Assembly (NCBI GenBank): GCA_037139095.1
Contig: JBAXHD010000004.1
Span: 1-64,000, forward strand
Reading direction: 5' to 3'
Length of the DNA: 64,000 nt
DNA from: WLMZ01 sp037139095
GTDB lineage: Bacteria; Actinomycetota; Acidimicrobiia; Acidimicrobiales; Ilumatobacteraceae
Under the pieces are notes generated by a model. The model had not been told where the DNA came from, ran no database searches, and saw nothing but the letters and a program-made list of their open reading frames with translations. This document shows, in pieces, positions 25,599-33,347 of the stretch. Each line of letters starts with the position of its first letter. Position 1 is the first letter of the stretch. The position numbers and the translations under genes were made by a program.

Positions 25599-26567
25599 TC
25601 ATGCGTATTGCGCGAATTCGCCAGCCACGGCGCGGAACTCGCGGATGGTGTCGTGCAAGATCTCGGCCACGGGTCGCACTGACTCGATGCGACCAGCAAC
25701 CTGGCCGGTGAGTGCAATGGATGACTCCATGTCGCCCCCGAAATACAGGTCGGTGGCGGTACCAAACTCGCTCATGTCGACATGATCTGCATGCTCGAGT
25801 CGGTTAGTGCGCTCGGTGCGAAGGGCGCGCAGTCCGGGTCGCGAGAAACGGTTGAGGAACACAGTGTCGGTTTCGGCTGCCGCGATGATTGCGTTCTTCC
25901 AGTTGTCGTTTACTGGTGACTCGGCTGCTGACACCATGCGTGTACCCATCTGCACTGCGTGCGCGCCAAGCGCGAAGCCCGCGGCCATCGAGCGTCCGTC
26001 ACAGATGCCTCCGGCGGCAACGATAGGAACATCGACCTTCGAGGCGATGAGCGCGACCAACACCATCGTGCTGACGTCGCGAGGGTTCTTGAAGCCGCCG
26101 CCTTCGCCGCCTTCGACAACGAGGCCATCCACTCCCGCCGCCACGGCCTTCAGGGCCGCGGCCAATGTTGGAACCACGTGAAAGACGGTGAGGCCCGCGT
26201 CTTTGAGCTGCGCTGTGTATTTGGTGGGGTCGCCGGCCGATGTGGTGACGAACTTGACGCCTTGGTCCACCACGAACTGCACGATCGAAGGGTCTCGCAC
26301 AAACAACTGGGCGATGTTCACGCCGAAGGGTTTATCGGTGAGCTCGCGCATCTTGATGATTTCGCGGCGAACGTTGTCGAGTTCGCCCGATGAGGTCTCG
26401 ATGATGCCGAGCCCACCCGCATTCGAAACCGCTGAGGCCAACTGCGCCCGAGCGATCCAGCCCATCGGTGCCTGCACGATGGGGTAGTCGATGCCGAGCA
26501 TTTCGGTGATGCGGGTCTTGAGCGGTGCTGGGCGGCCGGTGGCGGAGGAGGCAGAGGCGGTAGTCAT
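25599..26567 (-). CDS. Nitronate monooxygenase-like FMN oxidoreductase
   Basis: 322 aa from the ATG at 26567. TIM-barrel flavoprotein of the NMO/2-nitropropane dioxygenase/FabK group: IVQAPMGWIA near residue 30, phosphate-binding VVEGGEGGG near 140, PIVAAGGICDGRSM near 175 and VQMGTRMV near 200. It could oxidise nitronates or act as an enoyl reductase-like enzyme. A TACGGT hexamer 7 nt upstream of the ATG, with no Shine-Dalgarno sequence, supports this start over the longer one at 26606. Divergent from the Liv transporter operon. Confidence 0.85.
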   Translation of the reverse strand: MTTASASSATGRPAPLKTRITEMLGIDYPIVQAPMGWIARAQLASAVSNAGGLGIIETSSGELDNVRREIIKMRELTDKPFGVNIAQLFVRDPSIVQFVVDQGVKFVTTSAGDPTKYTAQLKDAGLTVFHVVPTLAAALKAVAAGVDGLVVEGGEGGGFKNPRDVSTMVLVALIASKVDVPIVAAGGICDGRSMAAGFALGAHAVQMGTRMVSAAESPVNDNWKNAIIAAAETDTVFLNRFSRPGLRALRTERTNRLEHADHVDMSEFGTATDLYFGGDMESSIALTGQVAGRIESVRPVAEILHDTIREFRAVAGEFAQYA

Positions 26568-26574
26568 AGGTGTG

Positions 26575-26580
26575 ACCGTA
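26575..26580 (-). promoter_or_regulatory. Putative -10 box TACGGT of a leaderless transcript
   Basis: TACGGT on the minus strand ends 7 nt before the ATG at 26567. Confidence 0.48.
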
Positions 26581-26719
26581 GTGCGGCGAGCTGAGTGGCG
26601 GCGCACCAGTGACGAAGCGGTCGCTGAGGTTCACCGGGCGATGATGCTAAGGTTTTGCCACTACCAACTGAGGCATGGCAACTTCGTCATGCCGGTACAT
26701 AAAGGGGAGTAATCAACAC

Positions 26720-27907
26720 ATGCAGAAATCAAAGCTTGGTCGCGTAGCAGCGGCCACACTCGGATTGGCGCTCGTTGTCGCATCTTGCGGTAGCGATACC
26801 AAGACACCAGCCGGAACCACCGCAGGCACCGCCGGTGCATCGACTTCAGACACCACCGGCGCAGCCGGCGGCGTCAAGTGCGACGGCATCACCATTGGCT
26901 ACCTCGGCGCCCTCTCGGGCGACAACGGTGCGCTTGGCCAGAACATGGTCAACGGCGCCCAGATCGCTCTCGACGACTTCAACACGGCCAACCCTGGTTG
27001 CCAAGTGAAGTTCGACAAGCAGGACTCACAGGGCGACCCAGCCCAGGCAACTCCGTTGGCAACCACTCTTGCCAACGACGCCAGCATCATTGCTCTGATC
27101 GGACCTGGATTCTCAGGCGAGTCAAAGGCAACCATGCCAACATTCGAGACCGCTGGCTTGCCAGTGATCAGCCCTTCGGCCACGAATGCGAAGTTGACCA
27201 CCAACGGTTGGAAGATGTTCCACCGCATCTTGGCCAATGACGACAAGCAGGCCCCAGGCGTTGTTCAGCTCATCACGGGCACCATCAAGGCCACCAAGGT
27301 CGGTGTCATCGATGACGCTTCCGACTACGGCAAGGGCTTGGCCGACTCGGTTCGTACCGGTCTCGCAGCACTCGACATCGCCAACTCAACCATCGACCCG
27401 AAGGCTGCCGACTACTCGGCCGCTGTCACGGCAATGAAGGACGCTGGCGTCGACACGGTGTTCTACGCCGGTTACTACGCAGAAGCCGCAAAGTTGCTGA
27501 CCCAGCTTCGTGACGCAGGTGTGAAGGCAACATTTGTCTCCGGCGACGGTTCGCTCGACCCAGCATTTGTCACTGGTGCTGGCGCAGCAGCCGACGGCGC
27601 GTACCTCACCGCCACCGGTGCACCGCCAGACGTGAACGCTGACTTCGCAGCGAAGTTCAACACCAAGTTCGGCACCGTGCCAGGTCTGTACTCGCCAGAG
27701 TCATACGACTGCGCACAGGTCATCCTCGCTGGCATTGCTGCTGGCAAGGTCACCCGCGCCGACATGGCTGCTTTCATCGACGCATACGACGCACCTGGCA
27801 TCACCAAGCCAATCAAGTTTGATGCAACTGGTGAGCCAGCTGGCTCGGCCGTGTTCTACACGATTGTCGAAGGCGGCAAGCTCGTCTCCAAGGGCTTGAT
27901 TCCCTGA
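26720..27907 (+). CDS. Liv-type ABC transporter substrate-binding lipoprotein
   Basis: 395 aa. Signal peptide with lipobox VASC (Cys near residue 24), then a Thr/Ala/Gly linker, then a periplasmic-binding type I domain beginning ITIGYLGALSGDNG. This is the extracytoplasmic binding protein of the importer encoded downstream; branched-chain amino acids are the classical ligands, but amides, urea or aromatic acids are possible. The ATG at 26720 has a GGGGAG ribosome binding site. Codon use is markedly more uniform than in its neighbours, suggesting high expression. A strong terminator follows. Confidence 0.9.
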   Translation: MQKSKLGRVAAATLGLALVVASCGSDTKTPAGTTAGTAGASTSDTTGAAGGVKCDGITIGYLGALSGDNGALGQNMVNGAQIALDDFNTANPGCQVKFDKQDSQGDPAQATPLATTLANDASIIALIGPGFSGESKATMPTFETAGLPVISPSATNAKLTTNGWKMFHRILANDDKQAPGVVQLITGTIKATKVGVIDDASDYGKGLADSVRTGLAALDIANSTIDPKAADYSAAVTAMKDAGVDTVFYAGYYAEAAKLLTQLRDAGVKATFVSGDGSLDPAFVTGAGAAADGAYLTATGAPPDVNADFAAKFNTKFGTVPGLYSPESYDCAQVILAGIAAGKVTRADMAAFIDAYDAPGITKPIKFDATGEPAGSAVFYTIVEGGKLVSKGLIP

Positions 27908-27931
27908 TCAGTTGTTGAAATAACGAAATTC

Positions 27932-27966
27932 GGGGTCGGGACCGCAAGGTCCCGACCCCTTTTTTG
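27932..27966 (+). terminator. Rho-independent terminator after the binding-protein gene
   Basis: A 12-bp perfect GC-rich stem (27932-27943 with 27948-27959) closes a GCAA tetraloop and is followed by six T. It sits 24 nt after the binding-protein stop and before the permease gene on the same strand. Partial termination would make far more binding protein than permease and ATPase. Confidence 0.93.
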
Positions 27967-28019
27967 CTTACGCAAGAATCGTTGCCTACAGTTCCGTGAC
28001 CTTGTCCTGAGGGGGCTTT

Positions 28020-28997
28020 TTGACTTTCGAGGGTTTTCTTTCCAGATTCTGGCCATCAACAATCACCGGCCTCGTACTTGGCGCGGTGTACGCGCTGGTT
28101 GCGCTGGGCTACACGTTGGTCTATGGCGTGCTGCGCCTCATCAACTTCGCGAACTCCGAAGTGTTCATGCTTTCGGCGTTTGGTTCGTTCCTCACCATCG
28201 AGGTCCTCAACATTCCCCAACGCCTCAGCGACGGCGGAGATCCGGTAAAGACCGGATGGGAACTCATCGGCATCCTTGCGCTGTGTCTGTTGGTCTCCGC
28301 ACTGATCGGAGGCATCTCGGCAGTGATCGTCGAGCGGGTCGCCTACCGTCCCCTGCGCAAGCGCAATGCGCCACGCTTGGTATTTCTGATTTCTGCCATC
28401 GGTGCCAGCTTCGCGATCTCTGAAGCCGTAGGCGAGTGGGGTCCGCAGCGCCGCAAGGAATATGCGCTGACCAAGTTCTTCAAGAAAGAACAACTGTTCA
28501 AGATCTTTGGCGCCGACGTCTACAACTCGAATCTCATCGTTGTGATCGGTGCCGCTGTAATGGCGTTGGCATTGGTGCTGTTTGTCAGCAAGAGCCGCGT
28601 CGGACGCGGCATTCGTGCGGTGGCGCAAGACGCCGAGACCGCCAAGCTGATGGGTGTCAACGTCGACCGCATCATTTTGATTACCTTTCTCGTCGGCGGC
28701 CTTATGGCTGGCGGCGCAGCGTTTCTGTACGAAATTCACACACCGTTCGCTCGCTACGACGTGGGTTTCTCGATCGGCGTCAAAGCCTTCACCGCAGCTG
28801 TGCTCGGTGGCATTGGCAACGTGCGAGGCGCGTTGCTTGGTGGCCTATTACTGGGCCTCATCGAAAGCTGGGGTTCAAGTCTGTTCGGTTCTGACCAGAA
28901 CATCGGCAACGTCGCCGCCTTTGTCACCTTGGTGCTGGTGTTGATGGTCCGGCCCAGTGGTCTACTGGGCGAGTCGCTGGGACGGAGCAAGGCATGA
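28020..28997 (+). CDS. livH: Liv-type ABC transporter permease (LivH-like)
   Basis: 325-aa inner-membrane permease with about eight hydrophobic segments. The start is TTG at 28020 behind a GAGGGGG ribosome binding site. Family blocks include the N-terminal GAVYALVALGYTLVYGVLRL, MGVNVDRII near 216, and FTAAVLGGIGNVRGALLGG near 258. It forms the channel with the LivM-like protein, whose gene overlaps it by 4 nt (ATGA). Confidence 0.92.
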   Translation: MTFEGFLSRFWPSTITGLVLGAVYALVALGYTLVYGVLRLINFANSEVFMLSAFGSFLTIEVLNIPQRLSDGGDPVKTGWELIGILALCLLVSALIGGISAVIVERVAYRPLRKRNAPRLVFLISAIGASFAISEAVGEWGPQRRKEYALTKFFKKEQLFKIFGADVYNSNLIVVIGAAVMALALVLFVSKSRVGRGIRAVAQDAETAKLMGVNVDRIILITFLVGGLMAGGAAFLYEIHTPFARYDVGFSIGVKAFTAAVLGGIGNVRGALLGGLLLGLIESWGSSLFGSDQNIGNVAAFVTLVLVLMVRPSGLLGESLGRSKA

Positions 28998-30166
28998 GCC
29001 AAGACATCAGTTCCTCCCCGCCACCTACCGCCGCAGCCAAGTTGGTGTTCGGCTCGCGTTTCATTGCCGCAGCTCGGCGCAGGCGCACCCTCGAAACCCG
29101 CTATAAGGCGCTACCGAAGCCGGCCCGAGCCTTGCTGGTGTTGGTGTTGGTTGTCTTCATTTATCTGCTGCCCAGTCTGAATCTCCCGATCATTCCCACG
29201 TCGTCCGATTTCACAGCGCTGCTCGCCATCATCATCGTGCCCTATGTGCTCGTTGCGCTCGGGCTCAACGTGGTGGTCGGAATGGCGGGCCTACTCGACC
29301 TCGGCTACGTAGGCTTTTATGCAGTTGGCGCGTATTCGCTGGCCATTCTCACGTCGCGCCATGCCACGGTCCCATGGCTCATCTCGATTCCAATTTCGGT
29401 CGGCATCTCCATGCTCGCCGGAGTCTTGCTTGGTGCCCCTACGTTGAGGTTGCGTGGCGACTACCTCGCCATTGTCACATTGGGTTTCGGCGAGATCATT
29501 CGTCTACTCGCCAAGTCATCCGACTGGATGGGCGCGCAGAGCGGCATTGGCAACATCAAGTCGCCGCCCAACATTGGTCCGATCAAGTTCTCCGGCACCA
29601 TTCACGAACGCAACATCGCGTTCTACTATCTCGCCGTCACGTTTGTGGTCGTGGTCTTCTTCTTTTTGCGCCGACTCGAATCGAGTCGAGTCGGTCGAAG
29701 CTGGACCGCTATCCGAGAAGACGAAGATGCCGCCGAACTCATGGGTGTCCCAACGTTCAAGTTCAAGCTGTGGGCGTTCGCGATTGGTGCAGGCATTGGT
29801 GGGCTATCGGGAACGCTGTATGCCTCAAACGTGCGCTTTATCAACCCCGACAACTTCTTGCTGAAGCTCTCGATTCTGTTTCTTGCCGCCGTGGTGCTCG
29901 GCGGTCCCGGCAACATGGTTGGCGTGATGCTCGGCGCAGTGGCGGTCAGTTACTTGCCCGAGCGTTTACGGTTTCTCAACACCAGTCGCTACTTCTGGTT
30001 CGGTGTGTTGTTGATGGTGATGATGGTGTTCAGACCGCAAGGTCTGTTGCCTCGCAAACTGCGCGCGCGAATCAAACCGCGTGATTCCGATGTGCCAGCG
30101 TTCGTCGACGTGAGCGAAGGCGACCCTGATCTTGAAGGAGGCTCCCATGGAACAGCCACTGCTTGA
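28994..30166 (+). CDS. livM: Liv-type ABC transporter permease (LivM-like)
   Basis: 390 aa. A cytoplasmic N-terminus of about 45 residues precedes the membrane segments; VVGMAGLLDLGYVGFYAVGA near residue 92, LRGDYLAIVTLGFGEI near 152 and the C-terminal VLGGPGNMVGVMLGA block are diagnostic. Channel partner of the LivH-like protein. It overlaps both neighbours: ATGA with livH and 20 nt with livG. Confidence 0.92.
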   Translation: MSQDISSSPPPTAAAKLVFGSRFIAAARRRRTLETRYKALPKPARALLVLVLVVFIYLLPSLNLPIIPTSSDFTALLAIIIVPYVLVALGLNVVVGMAGLLDLGYVGFYAVGAYSLAILTSRHATVPWLISIPISVGISMLAGVLLGAPTLRLRGDYLAIVTLGFGEIIRLLAKSSDWMGAQSGIGNIKSPPNIGPIKFSGTIHERNIAFYYLAVTFVVVVFFFLRRLESSRVGRSWTAIREDEDAAELMGVPTFKFKLWAFAIGAGIGGLSGTLYASNVRFINPDNFLLKLSILFLAAVVLGGPGNMVGVMLGAVAVSYLPERLRFLNTSRYFWFGVLLMVMMVFRPQGLLPRKLRARIKPRDSDVPAFVDVSEGDPDLEGGSHGTATA

Positions 30167-30923
30167 GGTCGACCATGTGACCATGCAGTTCGGCGGACTC
30201 GTTGCCCTCGGCGATGTCGATTTCTCCATCGCAAAGGGTGAGATCCTTGGTCTCATTGGCCCAAACGGCGCGGGTAAAACCACGCTGTTCAACGTTGTTA
30301 CCGGCGTGTACCAAGCAACAGCCGGACAGGTTCGTTTCGAGGGTCGCAACCTTGCCAAGACCGAGCGGCACAAGATCACAAAGCTCGGCATCGCCCGCAC
30401 CTTTCAGAACATTCGTCTCTTCCCCGACATGACTGCTATCGAGAACGTGATGGTTGGGGCCGATGCTCACCACACCACCAGTGTTCTGTCAGCGATGCTG
30501 CATCTGCCCAAGCACAAAGCTGAAGAGAAGCAGGGACTCAAGCGGGCACTTGAGTTGCTTGAGTTCATGGGCATCGCCGATCGTGGCGACGATGCCGCGC
30601 GCAACCTGCCCTACGGCTATCAGCGTCGCCTCGAAATTGCTCGAGCGTTGGCTACGAACCCCAAGCTGTTGTGTCTTGATGAACCCGCAGCCGGTTTCAA
30701 CCCTGCCGAGAAGATCGAGTTGATGGGTTTGATCCGGTCGATCCGAGATCAGGGCTACACGGTGTTGCTCATTGAGCACGACATGAGTTTGGTGATGGGA
30801 GTCACCGACCGCATCGTGGTGCTCGACTTCGGAAAGAAGATTGCCGAAGGCGCACCCGCCGAAATTCGTGCCAATCCTGCGGTGATCGCCGCCTACCTAG
30901 GAGAGCCGGCCGATGCTTCTTGA
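30147..30923 (+). CDS. livG: Liv-type ABC transporter ATP-binding protein (LivG-like)
   Basis: 258 aa. Walker A GPNGAGKTT near residue 37, Q-loop IARTFQNIRLF, a signature region NLPYGYQRRLEIARAL (degenerate as is normal for LivG), Walker B LLCLDEPAAGF, and switch EHDMSLVM. The ATG at 30147 is chosen for the AAGGAGG ribosome binding site at 30134-30140, inside the end of livM. Provides ATP hydrolysis with LivF. Confidence 0.93.
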   Translation: MEQPLLEVDHVTMQFGGLVALGDVDFSIAKGEILGLIGPNGAGKTTLFNVVTGVYQATAGQVRFEGRNLAKTERHKITKLGIARTFQNIRLFPDMTAIENVMVGADAHHTTSVLSAMLHLPKHKAEEKQGLKRALELLEFMGIADRGDDAARNLPYGYQRRLEIARALATNPKLLCLDEPAAGFNPAEKIELMGLIRSIRDQGYTVLLIEHDMSLVMGVTDRIVVLDFGKKIAEGAPAEIRANPAVIAAYLGEPADAS

Positions 30924-31629
30924 AGTAGAGAACCTTCATGTGTTCTACGGTCGCATCGAAGCGATCAAAGGCATTTCGTTCACGGTCGATGAGGGCGAGA
31001 TTGTCACCCTCATCGGTGCCAATGGAGCGGGCAAGAGCACCACGCTCAAGACCATCTCGGGTGTGCGTCCGGTGGCCCAGGGAACCATCAAATTCGATGG
31101 CCAAGACATCACGAAGATGCCTGCGCACAAGCGCACTGAGATTGGCATTTCGCAGGCCCCCGAGGGCCGAGGAATCTTCCCTGGCATGTCGGTGATGGAG
31201 AACCTCGAGATGGGGTGCTATGTGCGCAAGGACCGCAAGTCGAGCACACGTAGCACCGACCTCGAGCGCGTCTTTGAGTTGTTTCCCCGGTTGGCCGAGC
31301 GAAAGACACAAGCCGGTGGCTCGATGTCTGGCGGCGAGCAGCAAATGTTGGCCATTGGTCGAGCGCTCATGGCGCGGCCCCGAGTGCTGTTGCTCGACGA
31401 GCCTTCGATGGGGCTCGCCCCAATGCTGATAGCTCAGATTTTCGACATCATTACCGAGATCAACCAGCAGGGAACCACCGTGTTGCTCGTCGAGCAGAAC
31501 GCCACACAGGCGTTGCGGCGCGCCGATCGCGCCTACGTGCTCGAGACTGGGCATGTGGTGAAGAGCGCTCCCGCCGACCAGTTGCTCAACGATCCTGCTG
31601 TGCAAGCCGCGTATCTCGGCGGTCACTGA
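30913..31629 (+). CDS. livF: Liv-type ABC transporter ATP-binding protein (LivF-like)
   Basis: 238 aa. Walker A GANGAGKSTT near residue 36, ISQAPEGRGIFPGM, signature SGGEQQMLAIGRAL, Walker B LLLDEPSMGLAP and switch VEQNATQAL are all canonical. It overlaps livG by 11 nt and the convergent phosphatase gene by 7 nt. Completes the importer (binding protein, two permeases, two ATPases). Confidence 0.94.
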   Translation: MLLEVENLHVFYGRIEAIKGISFTVDEGEIVTLIGANGAGKSTTLKTISGVRPVAQGTIKFDGQDITKMPAHKRTEIGISQAPEGRGIFPGMSVMENLEMGCYVRKDRKSSTRSTDLERVFELFPRLAERKTQAGGSMSGGEQQMLAIGRALMARPRVLLLDEPSMGLAPMLIAQIFDIITEINQQGTTVLLVEQNATQALRRADRAYVLETGHVVKSAPADQLLNDPAVQAAYLGGH

Positions 31630-32291
31630 CCAAGCACAGGGTCGTACAGGTGGTGGCAGTCGTTCACGGCCACCACCGTAGGAATCGAGTCGGCGATGCG
31701 CACCACGCTGATACTGGTGTTCTCTACGGTCATCCACAGCGAGCGATGAATACCTAACACGCTGGCGAGGTAGCTGCCGATGGTTCCTCCGTGGGCTACA
31801 ACGGCGATTGATTCGCCACAATGTCGCACGGCCAAATCGTTGATCACCGCCGAAACGCGCGCCCGAAATACGTCGTCGCCCTCGGCGCCCGGGATGCCGT
31901 CCCATCGGCCGGTGCGGCTCCATGCGACAAACTCGGCATCGCTGGTGGCAGCGCGCCGACGGAACTCGCCGTGGCTCCAGTCGCCGAGCCGAACCTCTTC
32001 AAGATCGGTAAAGATTTCGGTGACGAGGCCCCGTGCTTCGGCCAGCGGCGCTGCCGTTTGGCGTGCCCGCGCCAGATGCGATGAGTACACGGCATCAAGC
32101 TTCTTGTTGGTCAGACGAGTGGCTAACAACGCCACCTGCCGTTCTCCTTCGGTATGCAGCGCTGGGTCGGCCGATTCGGGAGTTCCGGGAATGATGTCGG
32201 CCGAGCGGCCGTGGCGCACCAGCAAGATCTCGCAGCTGTTCGTCGTGTCGGTTGACAACGTGGGCTGGGGTACGGCAGCGGGAGTATTCAT
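31623..32291 (-). CDS. Histidine phosphatase family protein
   Basis: 222 aa from the ATG at 32291, which is preceded at 8 nt by TAGCGT; an ATG at 32327 would extend it by 12 residues. LLVRHGRSADI carries the catalytic His, ARARQTAAPLAEA the supporting Arg, and VVAHGGTIGSYLASVLG the second His. Closely patterned like the paralogue at 43949. Substrate unknown. Confidence 0.84.
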   Translation of the reverse strand: MNTPAAVPQPTLSTDTTNSCEILLVRHGRSADIIPGTPESADPALHTEGERQVALLATRLTNKKLDAVYSSHLARARQTAAPLAEARGLVTEIFTDLEEVRLGDWSHGEFRRRAATSDAEFVAWSRTGRWDGIPGAEGDDVFRARVSAVINDLAVRHCGESIAVVAHGGTIGSYLASVLGIHRSLWMTVENTSISVVRIADSIPTVVAVNDCHHLYDPVLGQ

Positions 32292-32299
32292 AACGCTCG

Positions 32300-32305
32300 A
32301 CGCTA
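32300..32305 (-). promoter_or_regulatory. Putative -10 box TAGCGT of a leaderless transcript
   Basis: TAGCGT on the minus strand ends 8 nt before the ATG at 32291. Confidence 0.38.
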
Positions 32306-32356
32306 CAACGGACTCAATGTCACTCATTGCCTCCGCGCCTTCGTCTGCTTCAGCAT

Positions 32357-32387
32357 GCGTCAGCGCACGGTCGCCGTGCGGTGACGC
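32357..32387. repeat. 31-bp palindrome in divergent intergenic region
   Basis: Arms 32357-32362/32382-32387 and 32364-32370/32374-32380 are perfect inverted repeats around a TCG centre, with one symmetric mismatch (G/G) at 32363/32381. It lies between the divergent phosphatase and enoyl-CoA hydratase genes, so an operator or structured RNA element is more likely than a terminator. Confidence 0.75.
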
Positions 32388-32434
32388 TTTGTGGGCGGCT
32401 GGGTGTGGGTCACAGCGAGGGTGGTGCGCCCGAC

Positions 32435-32440
32435 TACCGT
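32435..32440 (+). promoter_or_regulatory. Putative -10 box TACCGT of a leaderless transcript
   Basis: TACCGT ends 7 nt before the ATG at 32448. Confidence 0.47.
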
Positions 32441-32447
32441 TGCGCTC

Positions 32448-33248
32448 ATGACCGAAGTTCTCTACGACGTAGCCGATCTCATTGCCACCATCACGCTCAA
32501 TGCGCCCGAGCGGATGAACACCATCAGTTCAGCAATGCTTGACCAACTGTCTCAGCGTTTGCTCGACGCCGACCGCGACCGCGAGGTGCGGTGCATCGTG
32601 CTCACTGGTGCTGGCCGTGCGTTCTGCGCCGGTCTCGATCTGACGGCGCAAATGAGCGCACCGAAGGGTTCGCTTGGCGGCATGGGCACGCTCGACGCAA
32701 GCCCTGGTGAGTTCGATATCCGCAATGCTCCGCCGATCGTGCTGCACAACATCGACACGCCAACGATCTGCGCGCTCAATGGTGGCGCTGCCGGTTACGG
32801 ACTCGACATCGCACTTGGTTGCGACGTGCGAATCGCCGCAACGTCGGCAAAGTTGGCGCCAGGCTTCGCCAAGCGCGGCATCGTGCCCGAAAGCGGTGGC
32901 ACATGGTTACTGCCGCGCATGGTGGGCTACGCCAAGGCCGCCGAGATTGCATTCACGGCGCGCACGTTGCTGGCAGACGAGTCGCTCGAACTCGGGCTGG
33001 TGAATCGAGTCGTTGCCGATGCCGACCTGCAGGCGTCGGCCCGCGAGATGGCTGCCGAGATCGCTGCTAACGCTCCGCTTGCCGTGCGCGCGATTAAGCG
33101 GATGATGCGTGCCGCCGAAACCGAGACGTTCGAGCAGAATGTGCATCACGTGTTCTTGCAGTTGTTGCCACTGTTTCGCACCAACGATTTCCAAGAGGGC
33201 GTGACCGCGTTCATGGAGAAGCGCTCGCCCAACTTCACCGGTCACTGA
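32448..33248 (+). CDS. Enoyl-CoA hydratase/isomerase family protein
   Basis: 266 aa. Crotonase blocks: GAGRAFCAGLDLTAQ near residue 55, CALNGGAAGYGLDIALGCDVR near 108, and KRGIVPESGGTWLLPRMVG near 142 with a Glu at the position expected for catalysis. Ends KRSPNFTGH, like the hydratase at 5989 (ERRPAAFTGR). Acts on an acyl-CoA; the exact reaction is unresolved. The ATG at 32448 is supported by the upstream TACCGT. The gene is flanked by two long palindromes. Confidence 0.88.
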   Translation: MTEVLYDVADLIATITLNAPERMNTISSAMLDQLSQRLLDADRDREVRCIVLTGAGRAFCAGLDLTAQMSAPKGSLGGMGTLDASPGEFDIRNAPPIVLHNIDTPTICALNGGAAGYGLDIALGCDVRIAATSAKLAPGFAKRGIVPESGGTWLLPRMVGYAKAAEIAFTARTLLADESLELGLVNRVVADADLQASAREMAAEIAANAPLAVRAIKRMMRAAETETFEQNVHHVFLQLLPLFRTNDFQEGVTAFMEKRSPNFTGH

Positions 33249-33276
33249 CCCGTCGCCATCATCGACGCTCAGCCCC

Positions 33277-33321
33277 CATGGGCGCGATTTGGGACAACTG
33301 TTGTCTCACACCGCGCCCATG
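33277..33321. repeat. 45-bp palindrome between convergent genes
   Basis: Symmetric around T33299: outer arms CATGGGCGCG/CGCGCCCATG (10 bp perfect), inner arms GACAAC/GTTGTC (6 bp perfect), with partial pairing between. It lies after the hydratase stop (33248) and before the convergent stop at 33348, so a bidirectional terminator is the simplest reading, although there is no T-run. Confidence 0.78.
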
Positions 33322-33347
33322 CGAATGGGAGAACAGGATGAGTGGGG

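Noticed and set aside
30802..31923. 373-codon minus-strand frame across livF and a phosphatase gene
   Set aside because: Overlaps two well-supported genes; Arg/His-rich translation with no recognisable domain.
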